From positions 6,758,001 through 6,822,000 of the forward strand of contig NZ_CP114039.1 of assembly GCF_026965535.1 (NCBI RefSeq): a stretch of 64,000 nucleotides of DNA. The letters run 5' to 3'. This DNA is from Corallococcus sp. NCRR (GTDB lineage Bacteria; Myxococcota; Myxococcia; Myxococcales; Myxococcaceae). The position numbers were made by a program, and so were the translations under genes. Numbering within the stretch: position 1 is the stretch's first letter; each line of letters starts with the position of its first letter. The notes beneath the pieces are model-generated. The model was not told the DNA's origin. It was given only the letters and a program-made list of their open reading frames with translations, and searched no databases. Shown here in pieces: positions 24,486 through 34,212 of this stretch.

Positions 24486-25865
24486 GTGGACATTCCCCTC
24501 TGGCCCACGCCGCATGAGCCGTCACGTCTGGGGCGTCCGTCCCGGCGCGCGGCCACCGCGGCGGTGGAGACGCACATCGCCGTCCTCAAGGGCGAGCCGC
24601 TGAAGGCCGCGCTCGCCACCGCGCTGCGGGAGGCGGAGGGGCTGGGCGGACAGGAGCGGCGCTTCGTGGCCCTGGCGGCGCGCGAGCTGTCCCGGCACAC
24701 GCGGCTGTTGGATCTGGCGGCGCGGCAGTTGGGACACTCCCCGGGCAAGCACGCGCTCACGGAGGATCAGGCGCTGGTCCGCTACACGCTCTGGCGCAGG
24801 CTCTTCTGTGGTGAGGGCTGGTCGCGCATTGGTCCGGAGGTGAAGCTGCCGGGGCCGGTGCGGCCGCGCACGCTGCATGACGCGGTGCTGGAGGGGCTGG
24901 CGACGAAGCCCCTGGCCGAGCCCGCCGCGGCGGAGGGCGCGGAGGCCATCGTCGAGCGGCTGGCCACCCGGTACTCGTTCCCGGGCTGGCTCACGCAGCG
25001 GCTGGCGCAGGTGTATCCGGAAGGAACGCTCGCGGGGCTGATGGCGTCCCTGGACGAGGAGCCGTCGCTGCACTTCCGCGCGCGGCCCCCGGGCACTCGC
25101 GACGCGGTGCTCGCGGCGCTGGCGGAGGAGGGCGTGGCGGCGGAGGCGGTGCCGTGCGCTCCGGACGCGCTGCGGGTCTCCGACTCCAGCCACCGCATCT
25201 TCGAGTCCCGGACGATGAAGGCCCGGCGGCTCCAGGTGCAGGACGTGGGCAGTCAGCTCATCGTCCTGGCGTGCCTGCCTCCCGGGGCGACCCTGGCGGG
25301 GCTGACGGTGGCGGACGTGTGCGCGGGGGCCGGCGGCAAGACGCTGGGGCTCGCGGACCTGGTGGGCGCGAAGGGGAAGGTGCTCGCGGGGGACCGCTCC
25401 AAGCGGCGGCTCTCCGACGCGCGCGACCGCGTGCGCGAGTTCGGCCTGAAGCAGGTGGCGTTCCCGCACCCGGTGCCGCTGGGGGACGTGGACGTGGTGC
25501 TGGTGGATGCGCCGTGCAGCGGCACGGGGTCCCTGGCGCGCGAGCCGGATCAGAAGTGGAAGCTGTCCGCGAAGGCCATCACCGAGTTCCAGGCCACGCA
25601 GTCCCAGCTGCTCGCGGAGGTGGCCGCGCAGGTGAAGCCCGGCGCGCGCATCGTCTACGCCACGTGCTCCGTGCTGCCGGAGGAGAACGACGCGGTGGTG
25701 GAGGGCTTCCTGAAGAAGCACCCGGGCTTCGCCCTGGAGCCGGTGGGGGAGGGTTGGCCCGCGGAGCTCCTGGTGGGCGTGGACGGCCCCTACCTGCGCG
25801 CCCTGCCGCCCCGGGTCCCCGGCGGGGGCTTCTTCGCCGCCCGGCTGGTCCGCAAGGCGGGTTGA
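24486..25865 (+). CDS. RsmB/NOP2-type RNA (cytosine-5) methyltransferase
   Basis: 459 residues from a GTG. A helical N-terminal part (1-140, NusB-like by position) precedes an SAM-dependent Rossmann domain: motif I ADVCAGAGGKTLGLA, motif IV VLVDAPCSGTGS with one catalytic Cys, and motif VI YATCSVLPEEN with the second. These are the two cysteines of m5C RNA methyltransferases. The natural substrate is probably 16S rRNA, but the subfamily cannot be fixed by eye. Confidence 0.92.
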   Translation: MDIPLWPTPHEPSRLGRPSRRAATAAVETHIAVLKGEPLKAALATALREAEGLGGQERRFVALAARELSRHTRLLDLAARQLGHSPGKHALTEDQALVRYTLWRRLFCGEGWSRIGPEVKLPGPVRPRTLHDAVLEGLATKPLAEPAAAEGAEAIVERLATRYSFPGWLTQRLAQVYPEGTLAGLMASLDEEPSLHFRARPPGTRDAVLAALAEEGVAAEAVPCAPDALRVSDSSHRIFESRTMKARRLQVQDVGSQLIVLACLPPGATLAGLTVADVCAGAGGKTLGLADLVGAKGKVLAGDRSKRRLSDARDRVREFGLKQVAFPHPVPLGDVDVVLVDAPCSGTGSLAREPDQKWKLSAKAITEFQATQSQLLAEVAAQVKPGARIVYATCSVLPEENDAVVEGFLKKHPGFALEPVGEGWPAELLVGVDGPYLRALPPRVPGGGFFAARLVRKAG

Positions 25866-25925
25866 CAGTCGCCGAGCCGCCACGTTACGCACGAACGACC
25901 TTCTCCTCTCCCGAGGGTGACAGCC

Positions 25926-26324
25926 GTGGCGGCAGATCCGAAGCAGACGGAAGTGATGCGGCAGATCAACGAAGCCTTCCAGGCGGCCGAGGCCAAGCTG
26001 GCCAAGCTGCGGGAGGCCGTCGAGCGCAACACGGAGCTGGCGCGGGCCAACGGCAAGGCGGCCTTCCTCAAGGACAAAAAGGAGCAGACCCACCGCGAGC
26101 TGGGCGAGGCCGTCTGGCAGGCCGTCCAGGCAGGCCGGCTGGAGCTGCCCGCGAACTTCGGCCGGCTGCTCCAGAACATCGCGGCGGCGGAGAAGGCGGC
26201 GGCGGACCACGCCGCGTCCCTCACCGACCTGCTGCGGGAAGGAGAAGAGGTGGCGGATCGTTTGAAGGTAAAAACCGTCGCGAAGCCGCAAAAAGTTGTG
26301 GCGTCCGGAACGAAGAAGCCATAG
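25926..26324 (+). CDS. Small helical hypothetical protein
   Basis: 132 residues from the GTG at 25926, which has GAGGG 8 bases upstream; a GTG at 25917 is in frame but overlaps that site. Almost wholly alpha-helical and Ala/Glu/Lys-rich (AFQAAEAKLAKLREAVERN), probably a coiled coil, with a basic C-terminal tail (KKP). No membrane segment or known domain. Confidence 0.75.
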   Translation: MAADPKQTEVMRQINEAFQAAEAKLAKLREAVERNTELARANGKAAFLKDKKEQTHRELGEAVWQAVQAGRLELPANFGRLLQNIAAAEKAAADHAASLTDLLREGEEVADRLKVKTVAKPQKVVASGTKKP

Positions 26325-26388
26325 AAGTCGCCCCGCCTCACGGCACGGACCGCCCCCCACGGCGGACCGGGCAGCACGCAGCAAAGAA

Positions 26389-26461
<73 letters not shown>

Positions 26462-26475
26462 CACTGAAGTGAGAG

Positions 26476-26512
26476 AGGCCCGCGAGAGAAATCTCGCGGG
26501 CCTTTTGCTTTT
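26476..26512 (+). terminator. Rho-independent terminator after tRNA-Ala
   Basis: AGGCCCGCGAGA (26476-26487) and TCTCGCGGGCCT (26492-26503) make a perfect 12-bp stem with a GAAA tetraloop, followed by TTTTGCTTTT. This is the clearest intrinsic terminator in the window. Confidence 0.95.
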
Positions 26513-26553
26513 GGGGTGGCCTCCGCCGGAGGGCCCGCGCCCCGGCGTCCTGG

Positions 26554-29500
26554 CTACGGGTTCGCCGGGACGTCGCGGGGCAGCCGAACGGTGAAGGTGG
26601 TCCCCGCCTCGGCGGTGGACTCCACGGTGATGACGCCCCGGTGGGCCTCCACCAGTTGTTTCACGATGTAGAGCCCCAGGCCGATGCTCCGGCTGCTGTG
26701 GTCCACCTCGCCGCTGGCGCGCTGCAACGGTTGGAAGAGGCGGCCCATCCGCTCCGGGGGGATGGGGGCCCCCGCGTTGTGGATGGACAGCGTCACGGCG
26801 TCCGCCTCGCCGTGGGTCTCCACGCGGACGACGGTGTCCCGGGGGCTGTACTTCAGCGCGTTGGTCACCAGGTTCTGGGCCAGCTGCCCCACCCGGTCCG
26901 GATCCCACCTTCCCAGGCCGCTGCCACTGCGGCGGCGGTGGATCTCCCGGTCCGGGTGCGTGGCTTCAATCTCCTCCAGCACGCCGTCCACGACTTCGTG
27001 CAGGTCCGCCGCGCGCCGCTGGATGTGCAGCCCGCCGCCCAGGCGCGCCTGGGTGAAGTCGAGCAGGTCGCGGATCATCCGGTGGGCCCGCTCCGCGGCG
27101 GATTGGATCCGGCTGACGGCCTTGGTGCTGCGCTCGTCCAGCTCCTCGCGGCGCATCAGGCTGGCGGCGCCCAGGAGGATGGCGCTCACGGGGTTGCGCA
27201 GGTCGTGGCTCACGATGCCGATGAGCTGCTGTTCGAAGTCCGCGCGCTGCTGCTGCTGGGCCTGGGCCTGGCGCAGCTCGTGGACGTCCATGGAGGTGCC
27301 CACCCACTTGATGATCCGGCCCTCCGCGTCCTTCACGGGCAGGGCGCGCACCAGGTGCCAACGGTACAGGCCGTCGCGGTAGCGCACCCGGTGCTCGGCC
27401 TCGTAGCGGTCGCCGCGCGTCAGGGCCTCCACCCAGGCCTTGCCGCTGGCTCCCAGGTCGTCCGGATGGATGACCTGCCGGTAGCCCCGGTCCAGCAGCG
27501 TCCGCGCGCTCACGCCGGTCTCCTCCGTCAGCACGCCGTTCACGTAGGTGACCGAGCCATCCGGGGCGGTGACGAAGACGGCCTCCGGCAGCGCCTCCGC
27601 GAGCGTGCGGAACTCCTCCTCGCTGCGGCGCAGGGCGTCCTCCGCCGTCTTGCGCAGGGTGACGTCCTGCATGGCGCCCACCATGCGCAGCGCCGTGCCG
27701 GCGGCATCCCGCACCACCCAGCCCCGGTCCTCCACCTGGGCATAGGTGCCGTCCGCCTTGCGGAAGCGGTACTGGGCGCGCCAGTCGCTGCCTTCGGGCG
27801 CTTCCGCGATGGCGTGGAGGCTCTCGACGGCCTGCTGGCGGTCCTCGGGGTGGACGGCGTCCGTCCACCAGTCCAGGTCCGTGGGCACCGTGCCGGGCGG
27901 GTAGCCGAAGAGCGTGTGGATGCCCTCGCTCCAGGTGAGCTGCTCGGTGCTCAGGTCCAGGTCCCACACGGCGTCCTTCGTGGCCCGGGTGGCCAGCCGG
28001 TAGCGCGTCTCCGACAGCTTGAGCGCCTGGAGCAGCTCCTCGCGCTGGGCCCGCGCCCGCGCGGCGTTCACCGTTCCCTCCAGGCGGGCCACCAGCTCGC
28101 GCACGCCGAAGGGCTTCACCAGGTAGTCGTCCGCGCCGGCGGTGAGGCCCTCGACCTTCGCCTCCTCGCCCGCGCGCGCGGACAGGAGGATGACGGGGAC
28201 GTGCGCCGTGCGCGGATCCAACTTCAGCGCGCGCAGGAGCCCGAAGCCGTCCAGCCCCGGCATCATCACGTCCGACAGCACCACGTCCGGCGGGTGCTGC
28301 CGGGCCAGGGCCAGCGCGGCGTGGCCGTCCGCCACGGTCGTCACCCGGAAGCGCCCCTCCAGCGACCGCCGCACGTAGTCGCGCATGTCCGCGTTGTCGT
28401 CCGCCACGAGCACCTGCCCCCGCACGACTCCCGGCGGCGCCTCCGGGACGGGCGCGGGCACGGGCGCTTCCTCCGTGTCCGAAAGCCACAGCGCCGCCTC
28501 CTCGACGAAGACCTCCGGATTCGGGGCCCGGGCGGCCTCCCGCGAGGGGGCCCGCAGCTGCTCGGGCGGCAGGTGCGCCGTGCCGGTGGGCAGGGACAAG
28601 GTGAAGGTGCTGCCCTGGCCGGGCGTGCTCTCCACGGAGACCTGGCCGCCGTGCAGCTCCACCAGCTCCCGCACGAGCGCCAGTCCAATGCCGCTGCCTT
28701 CATGGCTGCGGCCCCGCGCGCCCGCCACCCGGTGGAAGCGGTCGAAGACGAGGGGCAGCTCGTGCTCGGGGATGCCCGTCCCCGTGTCGCTGACGGTCAG
28801 CTCCACGCGGCCGTCCTCTTCGCGGAGCCGGACGGTGAGCGTGCCCTGGAAGGTGAACTTGAAGGCGTTGGAGAGGAGGTTGAGGACCACCTTCTCCCAG
28901 AGATCGCGGTCCACCCAGACGGGGGTGGACAGGGCAGGGCAGTCCACCTGGAGCCGCAGCCCCGCCCGCGTCACCAGCGAGTCGAACGCGCTCGCGAGCC
29001 CCGCGGTCAGCGTGCCCAGGTCCAGGGGCTCGAAGGTGGCCCGCAAGCGGCCCGCCTCCAGGCGGCTGAAGTCGAGCAGGCTGTTCACCAGCTTCTGCAA
29101 CCGCTGGCTGTTGCGCTGCGCGAGCAGCAGCTGCTCGCGGTGCTCGGGCGCCAGCGGGTGCTCCACGTCCAAGAGCACGTCCCCCAGCGGCCCCAGCATC
29201 AGCGTCAGCGGCGTGCGGAACTCATGGCTGACGTTGGAGAAGAAGGCCGTCTTCGCCCGGTCCAGCTCCGCCAGCGCCTCCGCCTGCCGCCGGGCGTCCT
29301 CGTGCGCGCGGGCCCCGGAGATGGCCGCGCCCAGGCCGCTGGCGGCCAGCTCCAGGAACGACAGATACGACGCGTCCGCGGGCACCCGCGGGGACATGCC
29401 CAGCACGAGCACGCCCAGGGGATTCGACTCGCCGGGGCGGACCATGGGCAGCGCGAGCGCGGAGCCCGGCTGCGGCACGCCGTCCCGCAGGGGGAGGGGA

Positions 29501-30360
29501 CCGAAGCGGGCTTCCAGTCCCTGGACCTGCTCGGCATGCCCGGAGCGGATCACCTGGGCCAGGGGCCAGGGGGAGGCCGCGCCCGGCTCCAGGCCGACCT
29601 CTCCGGGGCAGAAGGCGCCGTCCCCCTCCAGGCCCATGCGCCCCGCCAGCCGCGCCCGGGTGCCATCCGCCTCCACGAGGTAGAGCAGCGCGAACGGGAG
29701 GTCCTCGGGGTTGGTGGCGAGCGCCTCCATGCCGTGCATGGCGGCGTCCTGGACCCGGAGGCTGCCGCCCGCGCGGGTCGCCATCTCCTGCAGCGTCCGC
29801 AGGCGGCGCGAGTCCAGCACCTGGCTGGTGGTCTCCACCACCGTGTCCAGCACGCCGTTGACGGCCCCGGATTCGTCGCGGACGGGGCTGTAGCAGAAGG
29901 TGAAGTAGGTCTCCTCCAGGAAGCCGTTGCGCTCGACGAAGAGGCGCTGGTTCTCCGTCATGATGACGCGGCCCTCGCGGCGGACCTGCTCCACCCACGG
30001 GCCGATCTGATCCCAGACCTCCGCCCAGACCTCGTGTCCCGGCCTTCCCATGGCGGCGGGGTGCTTGCCGCCCAGGATGCGGCTGTAGGCGTCGTTGTAG
30101 AGCTTCACCGCGTCCGGCCCCCAGAACACCATCATGGGGAAGCCCGAGTTCAGGCAGACGCTGGCGATGGTGCGCAGGGACCGCGGCCAGGAGGACACCG
30201 GACCCAGCGGCGTCCGGGCCCAGTCCATGGAGCGCATCAGGGCGCCCATCTCACCGCCTCCGGCGAGCACCTCCTGGGCCGCCGCGCGTTCGGCGTCGTC
30301 CGGCTCCAGCGCGGGTGCGTTCGCGCCATGCCCACCGGACATCCTGGAACCGTGATTCAT
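26554..30360 (-). CDS. Hybrid histidine kinase with two kinase cores
   Basis: 1,268 residues, no signal peptide or membrane helix, so cytoplasmic. Order: PAS-like (about 55-180), GAF-like (185-350), HisKA with His379 (VSHEFRTP), HATPase (485-600), receiver with Asp697 (LSDVMMPG) and Lys749 region (VKPF), PAS (785-905), PAS (915-1030), second HisKA with His1052 (VSHDLRNP), and second HATPase (1150-1265). Having a complete kinase on both sides of one receiver suggests an internal phosphorelay. The next gene is 176 bases away, with no linked response regulator. Confidence 0.9.
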   Translation of the reverse strand: MNHGSRMSGGHGANAPALEPDDAERAAAQEVLAGGGEMGALMRSMDWARTPLGPVSSWPRSLRTIASVCLNSGFPMMVFWGPDAVKLYNDAYSRILGGKHPAAMGRPGHEVWAEVWDQIGPWVEQVRREGRVIMTENQRLFVERNGFLEETYFTFCYSPVRDESGAVNGVLDTVVETTSQVLDSRRLRTLQEMATRAGGSLRVQDAAMHGMEALATNPEDLPFALLYLVEADGTRARLAGRMGLEGDGAFCPGEVGLEPGAASPWPLAQVIRSGHAEQVQGLEARFGPLPLRDGVPQPGSALALPMVRPGESNPLGVLVLGMSPRVPADASYLSFLELAASGLGAAISGARAHEDARRQAEALAELDRAKTAFFSNVSHEFRTPLTLMLGPLGDVLLDVEHPLAPEHREQLLLAQRNSQRLQKLVNSLLDFSRLEAGRLRATFEPLDLGTLTAGLASAFDSLVTRAGLRLQVDCPALSTPVWVDRDLWEKVVLNLLSNAFKFTFQGTLTVRLREEDGRVELTVSDTGTGIPEHELPLVFDRFHRVAGARGRSHEGSGIGLALVRELVELHGGQVSVESTPGQGSTFTLSLPTGTAHLPPEQLRAPSREAARAPNPEVFVEEAALWLSDTEEAPVPAPVPEAPPGVVRGQVLVADDNADMRDYVRRSLEGRFRVTTVADGHAALALARQHPPDVVLSDVMMPGLDGFGLLRALKLDPRTAHVPVILLSARAGEEAKVEGLTAGADDYLVKPFGVRELVARLEGTVNAARARAQREELLQALKLSETRYRLATRATKDAVWDLDLSTEQLTWSEGIHTLFGYPPGTVPTDLDWWTDAVHPEDRQQAVESLHAIAEAPEGSDWRAQYRFRKADGTYAQVEDRGWVVRDAAGTALRMVGAMQDVTLRKTAEDALRRSEEEFRTLAEALPEAVFVTAPDGSVTYVNGVLTEETGVSARTLLDRGYRQVIHPDDLGASGKAWVEALTRGDRYEAEHRVRYRDGLYRWHLVRALPVKDAEGRIIKWVGTSMDVHELRQAQAQQQQRADFEQQLIGIVSHDLRNPVSAILLGAASLMRREELDERSTKAVSRIQSAAERAHRMIRDLLDFTQARLGGGLHIQRRAADLHEVVDGVLEEIEATHPDREIHRRRSGSGLGRWDPDRVGQLAQNLVTNALKYSPRDTVVRVETHGEADAVTLSIHNAGAPIPPERMGRLFQPLQRASGEVDHSSRSIGLGLYIVKQLVEAHRGVITVESTAEAGTTFTVRLPRDVPANP

Positions 30361-30536
30361 CCCCGTTGCGTAATCGAAGCCCCTCGGGGAGGCCAGAGGA
30401 GGAGCATGGGGGGCCGGCCGCTCCAGGGCCTGCCAGCCTGCCAGCGTTCACGGCGAGACGGTCCCATAAGCCTGGCGCCCGTCCCGGACTCTTCGGGCCG
30501 GGAAGGACGCCACGCCACGGATGACCGCGCGGGGGA

Positions 30537-31457
30537 CTACTTGCCCGCGAAGACGTTCATCACGTCCTTGAGCAGCTTGAGCGACTCGGCGTGCGGACGC
30601 TGGAAGGCGTTGCGGCCCATGATGGAGCCGAAGCCGCCGCCCTGGTGGATCTGCTTGATGTCCTCCATGAGGGCGGACGTCTCCTTCGCCTCGCCGCCGG
30701 AGAAGATGACGATGCGCTTGCCGTTGAACGCGGAGCGCACCACCTCGCGCACGCGGTCCGCGAGCGTCTTGGTGGGGATGTTCGCCTTCTCGAAGGCCTT
30801 CTTCGCCTCCGCCTGCTCCAGGAAGTCCGAGGGCGGCTTCACCTTGATGACGTGCGCGCCCATCTGCGCGCTGATCTGCGCCGCGTACGCCACCACGTCG
30901 ATGGCCGTCTCGCCCTCCTTGGACAGCGCGCCGCGCGGGTAGGCCCAGAGCACCGTGGGCAGGCCGTAGGACTTGGCCTCCGCGATGATGTCGCGCAGGT
31001 CCTCGTACTGCTCGTTACGGGCCGCGGAGCCCGGGTAGATGGTGTAGCCCACCGCCGCGCAGCCCAGGCGCACCGCGTCCTTCACGGACGACGTCACCGC
31101 GGACATGGGCGCGGCCGTCTTGGCCAGCGAGTCGGAGTTGTTGACCTTCAGGATGAGGGGAATCTCACCGGCCAGCTTGCCCGCGACGGCCTCCAGGAAG
31201 CCCAGCGGCGCCGCGTACGCGTTGCAGCCGGACTCGATGGCCAGCTGCGCGTGGTAGTCCGGATCATACCCCGCGGGGTTGGGACCGAAGGAGCGCGCGG
31301 GGCCGTGCTCGAAGCCCTGATCCACCGGCAGGATGACCATCTTGCCCGTGCCGGCGAGCGTGCCGTGGTTCAGCAGGCGCGCCAGGTTCGTCAGCGTGCC
31401 GGGGTTGTCGGAGGGATACCAGGAGAGGATCTGCTTGACGCGGTCGGTGTAGGCCAT
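30537..31457 (-). CDS. Class I fructose-bisphosphate aldolase, DhnA type
   Basis: 306 residues from the ATG at 31457, with AAGGAA just upstream. It cleaves fructose-1,6-bisphosphate through a Schiff base. The DhnA/FbaB family marks are VDQGFEHGP, the VIKVKPP strand bearing the likely Schiff-base Lys, and the phosphate-binding FSGGEAKET and GRNAFQR loops. The enzyme is metal-independent, unlike the class II aldolases of many bacteria. Confidence 0.92.
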   Translation of the reverse strand: MAYTDRVKQILSWYPSDNPGTLTNLARLLNHGTLAGTGKMVILPVDQGFEHGPARSFGPNPAGYDPDYHAQLAIESGCNAYAAPLGFLEAVAGKLAGEIPLILKVNNSDSLAKTAAPMSAVTSSVKDAVRLGCAAVGYTIYPGSAARNEQYEDLRDIIAEAKSYGLPTVLWAYPRGALSKEGETAIDVVAYAAQISAQMGAHVIKVKPPSDFLEQAEAKKAFEKANIPTKTLADRVREVVRSAFNGKRIVIFSGGEAKETSALMEDIKQIHQGGGFGSIMGRNAFQRPHAESLKLLKDVMNVFAGK

Positions 31458-31630
31458 GGGTTTTCCTTGAAGGAAGGCGTCGAAACCGGCGCGGGATTCT
31501 GCGTTCCCTGCCCGCGCCCACAAAGCATTGTCTGAACGGAATGTCCGCGACTGTTACGCCCTCTGCACAGAAATGCTGCGCCGTCGCGGGCTTCCGGATA
31601 TGCCCGGCCGCACACGAGGCGGACCACAGC

Positions 31631-33430
31631 ATGGGCAGAGAAGTCGGCAGGGTCGTCGCAGTGGCAATGATGCTCACCGGTGGCGTGGCGGGCGCGCAGA
31701 TCTCGCCCACGACAGCCCCCTCGAATGCCCCTGGAACAGGGGCGCCGGGGACCGCGTCTCCCTCGCCCGGCAGCCTGTCTCCGGGCACCGTGCCCACCCC
31801 CTCGCCCGGCACCACCCCGGCCCCCGGCCCCTCGGGCACCGGTTCGTCCGCCGCCAACCCCACCCCGGGCACGCGCGCGCCCTTGCCCAGCCCTTCCACC
31901 GTGAACCCGGGCCCCGCCGCCGAGCCGGGCAACGCCGCCCAGGGCGCCACCACCGGCACGCCCAGGCCGCCCGCCGCCACCCCGGGCGCGAAGGACCTGG
32001 GCACGTCCCCCATCTCCCCCGGCTCGGGCGACGGCGCGCGCGGCGACCTCACCCCTGGCACGCCCCGGGGCGCCCCGGAGGAGGCCCAGGCCCCCGGCAC
32101 CGCCCAGGCCACGAAGCTCCTAAAGGGGCCCATCACCCTGGCCCAGTTGGTGGCGCGGGCGCGCACGCAGGACGCGCGCGTGGCGGAGGCCAGCGCGGAG
32201 CTGCGCAAGTTCCAGGCCCTTTATGATCAGGCCCGCTGGGCCTGGTTCCCGCGCTTCGAGATCACCCTGGGCGCGGGCGGCCCCGTCCCCGAGGCGCGCA
32301 ACAACGGCCTGGGCGGCCCGCCCACCACGGAGGCGTCGCTGGAGGGCGACTGGAACTTCGGCAAGGTGGGCGTGACGGTGTTCTCCACCGGTAACGCGGT
32401 GCTGCCGCTGTACACCTTCGGCAAGCTCTCCGCGCTGGAGAAGGCCGGAGAGCAGGGCCCCAAGGTGGGCGCGGCGCTGCGTGAGCGCGTGCGCGCGGAA
32501 GCCGGCTTCCAGGCCGCGCAGGCGTACTTCGGCTACCAGCTGGCGCGGGCCGGGCTGAAGCAGCTGGAGGACGTGTCCAAGCGCCTCAAGGACGCGGGCG
32601 ACAAGATCGACGCGCTCCTCAAGGAGGACTCGGATCAGGTGACGAAGCTGGACACCTACAAGCTGGGGTACTTCCGCCAGCTGGTGGAGTCGCAGCGCGC
32701 CACCGCCATCCAGGGCGAGCAGTTCGCGCTCACCGCCATCCGGCTCCTCGCCAGCGCGGGCCCGGACGAGCAGGTGGAGGTGGCGGAGGAGGACCTGCCG
32801 CTCCAGGGCGACGTGAACGTGCCCGACCTGGAGAGCTCGCTGAAGCTGGCCAACGAGCGGCGCCCGGAGCTGAAGGCCATCGCCGCGGGCATCATCGCGC
32901 GCGAGCAGGAGGTCATCATCCGCGAGCGCAGCTACTACCCGGACCTGGGGCTCGCGGGTTACTACGACGTGCGCTGGACGAGCAGCGCCACGCGCCAGCG
33001 CAGCCCCTTCGCGTACGACCCGTTCAACGACCGCACCGCGGGCCTGGGCCTGGTCATCCGGGGCACCTTCGACATCCCCATCAAGGACGCGCAGCTGGAG
33101 CAGGCCCGCGCGGAGCTGGACAAGATGCACGCGCAGGAACAGACGCTCAAGGCGGGCATCCGGCTGGAGGTGACGCAGGTGCAGAGCCAGCTCGCCGCGG
33201 CCTACGCGCGGGCGAAGTCCTTCACGGAGGCGGAGAAGAACGCGAAGCGCTGGGCCACCGCCGCCTACGCCGCCTTCGACCTGGGCACCGGCGACACGCG
33301 GGAACTGGTGGACGCCTTCACCGCGCTGGCCCAGGCCTCCGCCGAGCGCGGCAAGAGCTGGCACGACGTGCGCGTCGGATTGGCGTCACTCGCCCGCGTC
33401 ACCGGTGCCGTCCCCACGGCGGATGAATAA
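31631..33430 (+). CDS. TolC-family outer membrane protein
   Basis: 599 residues from the ATG at 31631, which begins a good signal peptide (MGREVGRVVAVAMMLTGGVAGA); upstream in-frame starts lack one. A very long Pro/Gly/Thr/Ser-rich linker (about 25-160) is unusual for the family. The rest is the TolC-type helical repeat (ITLAQLVARARTQDARVAEA; second repeat around ELKAIAAGIIAREQEV and YYPDLGLAGYYD). Such proteins form trimeric outer-membrane export channels. It runs directly into the MlaC/HpnM-like gene. Confidence 0.9.
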   Translation: MGREVGRVVAVAMMLTGGVAGAQISPTTAPSNAPGTGAPGTASPSPGSLSPGTVPTPSPGTTPAPGPSGTGSSAANPTPGTRAPLPSPSTVNPGPAAEPGNAAQGATTGTPRPPAATPGAKDLGTSPISPGSGDGARGDLTPGTPRGAPEEAQAPGTAQATKLLKGPITLAQLVARARTQDARVAEASAELRKFQALYDQARWAWFPRFEITLGAGGPVPEARNNGLGGPPTTEASLEGDWNFGKVGVTVFSTGNAVLPLYTFGKLSALEKAGEQGPKVGAALRERVRAEAGFQAAQAYFGYQLARAGLKQLEDVSKRLKDAGDKIDALLKEDSDQVTKLDTYKLGYFRQLVESQRATAIQGEQFALTAIRLLASAGPDEQVEVAEEDLPLQGDVNVPDLESSLKLANERRPELKAIAAGIIAREQEVIIRERSYYPDLGLAGYYDVRWTSSATRQRSPFAYDPFNDRTAGLGLVIRGTFDIPIKDAQLEQARAELDKMHAQEQTLKAGIRLEVTQVQSQLAAAYARAKSFTEAEKNAKRWATAAYAAFDLGTGDTRELVDAFTALAQASAERGKSWHDVRVGLASLARVTGAVPTADE

Positions 33431-33496
33431 CCCTTTCAGGCTGCCAGTCCTCACAGGTGTCGTGACACCTGAACTTCAACCCGGAGCTTCATCCCT

Positions 33497-34132
33497 ATGA
33501 TTGCTTCCCTGCTTGCCGCCACGCTGCTCGCCGCCGCTCCCGTGAGCCCGCTCAACGTGGTGAAGAACGGCAACGCCGCCGTGCAGAAGGCGGCCAACGC
33601 CCCTGGCGCCTCCGTGCAGTCCCTGGCCACCGTCGTGGAGTCCTTCGTGGACTTCGAGGAGCTCGCCAAGCGCGCTCTGGGAGAGAAGGCCTGGGCGGGC
33701 CTCACCGCGGCCCAGCGCAAGGACTTCACCGAGACGATGACGGGCCTGCTGCGCGCCTCTTACGCCCAGAAGGCGATCGGCCAGGCGAAGGCAAACGTGA
33801 AGTACGGCAAGGAGAGCGTGCAGGGGAACGAGGCCACGGTCGACACGGAGCTCACCGTGAAGACGGACCAGGTGCCGGTGAATTACCGCCTCTACAAGGC
33901 CACGCCCAAGGCCGACTGGCGCATCTACGACGTGATCACCGACGAGGTGTCGCTGGTGGACACGTACAGCGGCCAGTTCAAGAAGATCCTCTCCACCAAG
34001 GGCTTTGACGGCCTGCTGACGACGCTCAAGTCCAAGCGCGCCCAACTGGAGAAGGAGAACGCCAACACCAGCGCGGCCTCCGTGAAGGAGACGGCTGCCG
34101 GGGGTTCGGGCGCCGCGCCGCAGGCGAAGTAG
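33497..34132 (+). CDS. MlaC/Ttg2D/HpnM-like periplasmic lipid-binding protein
   Basis: 211 residues. A signal peptide (1-15) precedes the toluene-tolerance Ttg2 domain: VESFVDFEELAKRALGEKAW, then RKDFTETMTGLLRASYAQK and DWRIYDVITDEVSLVDTY, the best-conserved block of MlaC and HpnM. The family carries single phospholipids or other lipids across the periplasm. It is not next to mlaEFD but follows a TolC homologue and lies 3 kb from an HpnN-like RND gene. The C-terminal 30 residues are low complexity. Confidence 0.9.
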   Translation: MIASLLAATLLAAAPVSPLNVVKNGNAAVQKAANAPGASVQSLATVVESFVDFEELAKRALGEKAWAGLTAAQRKDFTETMTGLLRASYAQKAIGQAKANVKYGKESVQGNEATVDTELTVKTDQVPVNYRLYKATPKADWRIYDVITDEVSLVDTYSGQFKKILSTKGFDGLLTTLKSKRAQLEKENANTSAASVKETAAGGSGAAPQAK

Positions 34133-34167
34133 AGCAGGGCGCTTCGAACAGCTTCGCGGTGATTCCT

Positions 34168-34198
34168 TCCGCCCGGGTGCCCAAAGCGCCCGGGCGGA
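34168..34198. terminator. Bidirectional hairpin terminator
   Basis: TCCGCCCGGGTGC pairs with GCGCCCGGGCGGA (13 bp, one G-U) around CCAAA, in the gap between the converging MlaC-like and GNAT-like genes. Confidence 0.75.
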
Positions 34199-34212
34199 GG
34201 TGTTTCAGGACG

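Noticed and set aside
26641-30942. A 1,433-codon plus-strand open frame
   Set aside because: It lies antisense to the hybrid kinase, is rich in His/Arg/Gln/Gly, has no domain and is the usual shadow frame of GC-rich coding DNA.
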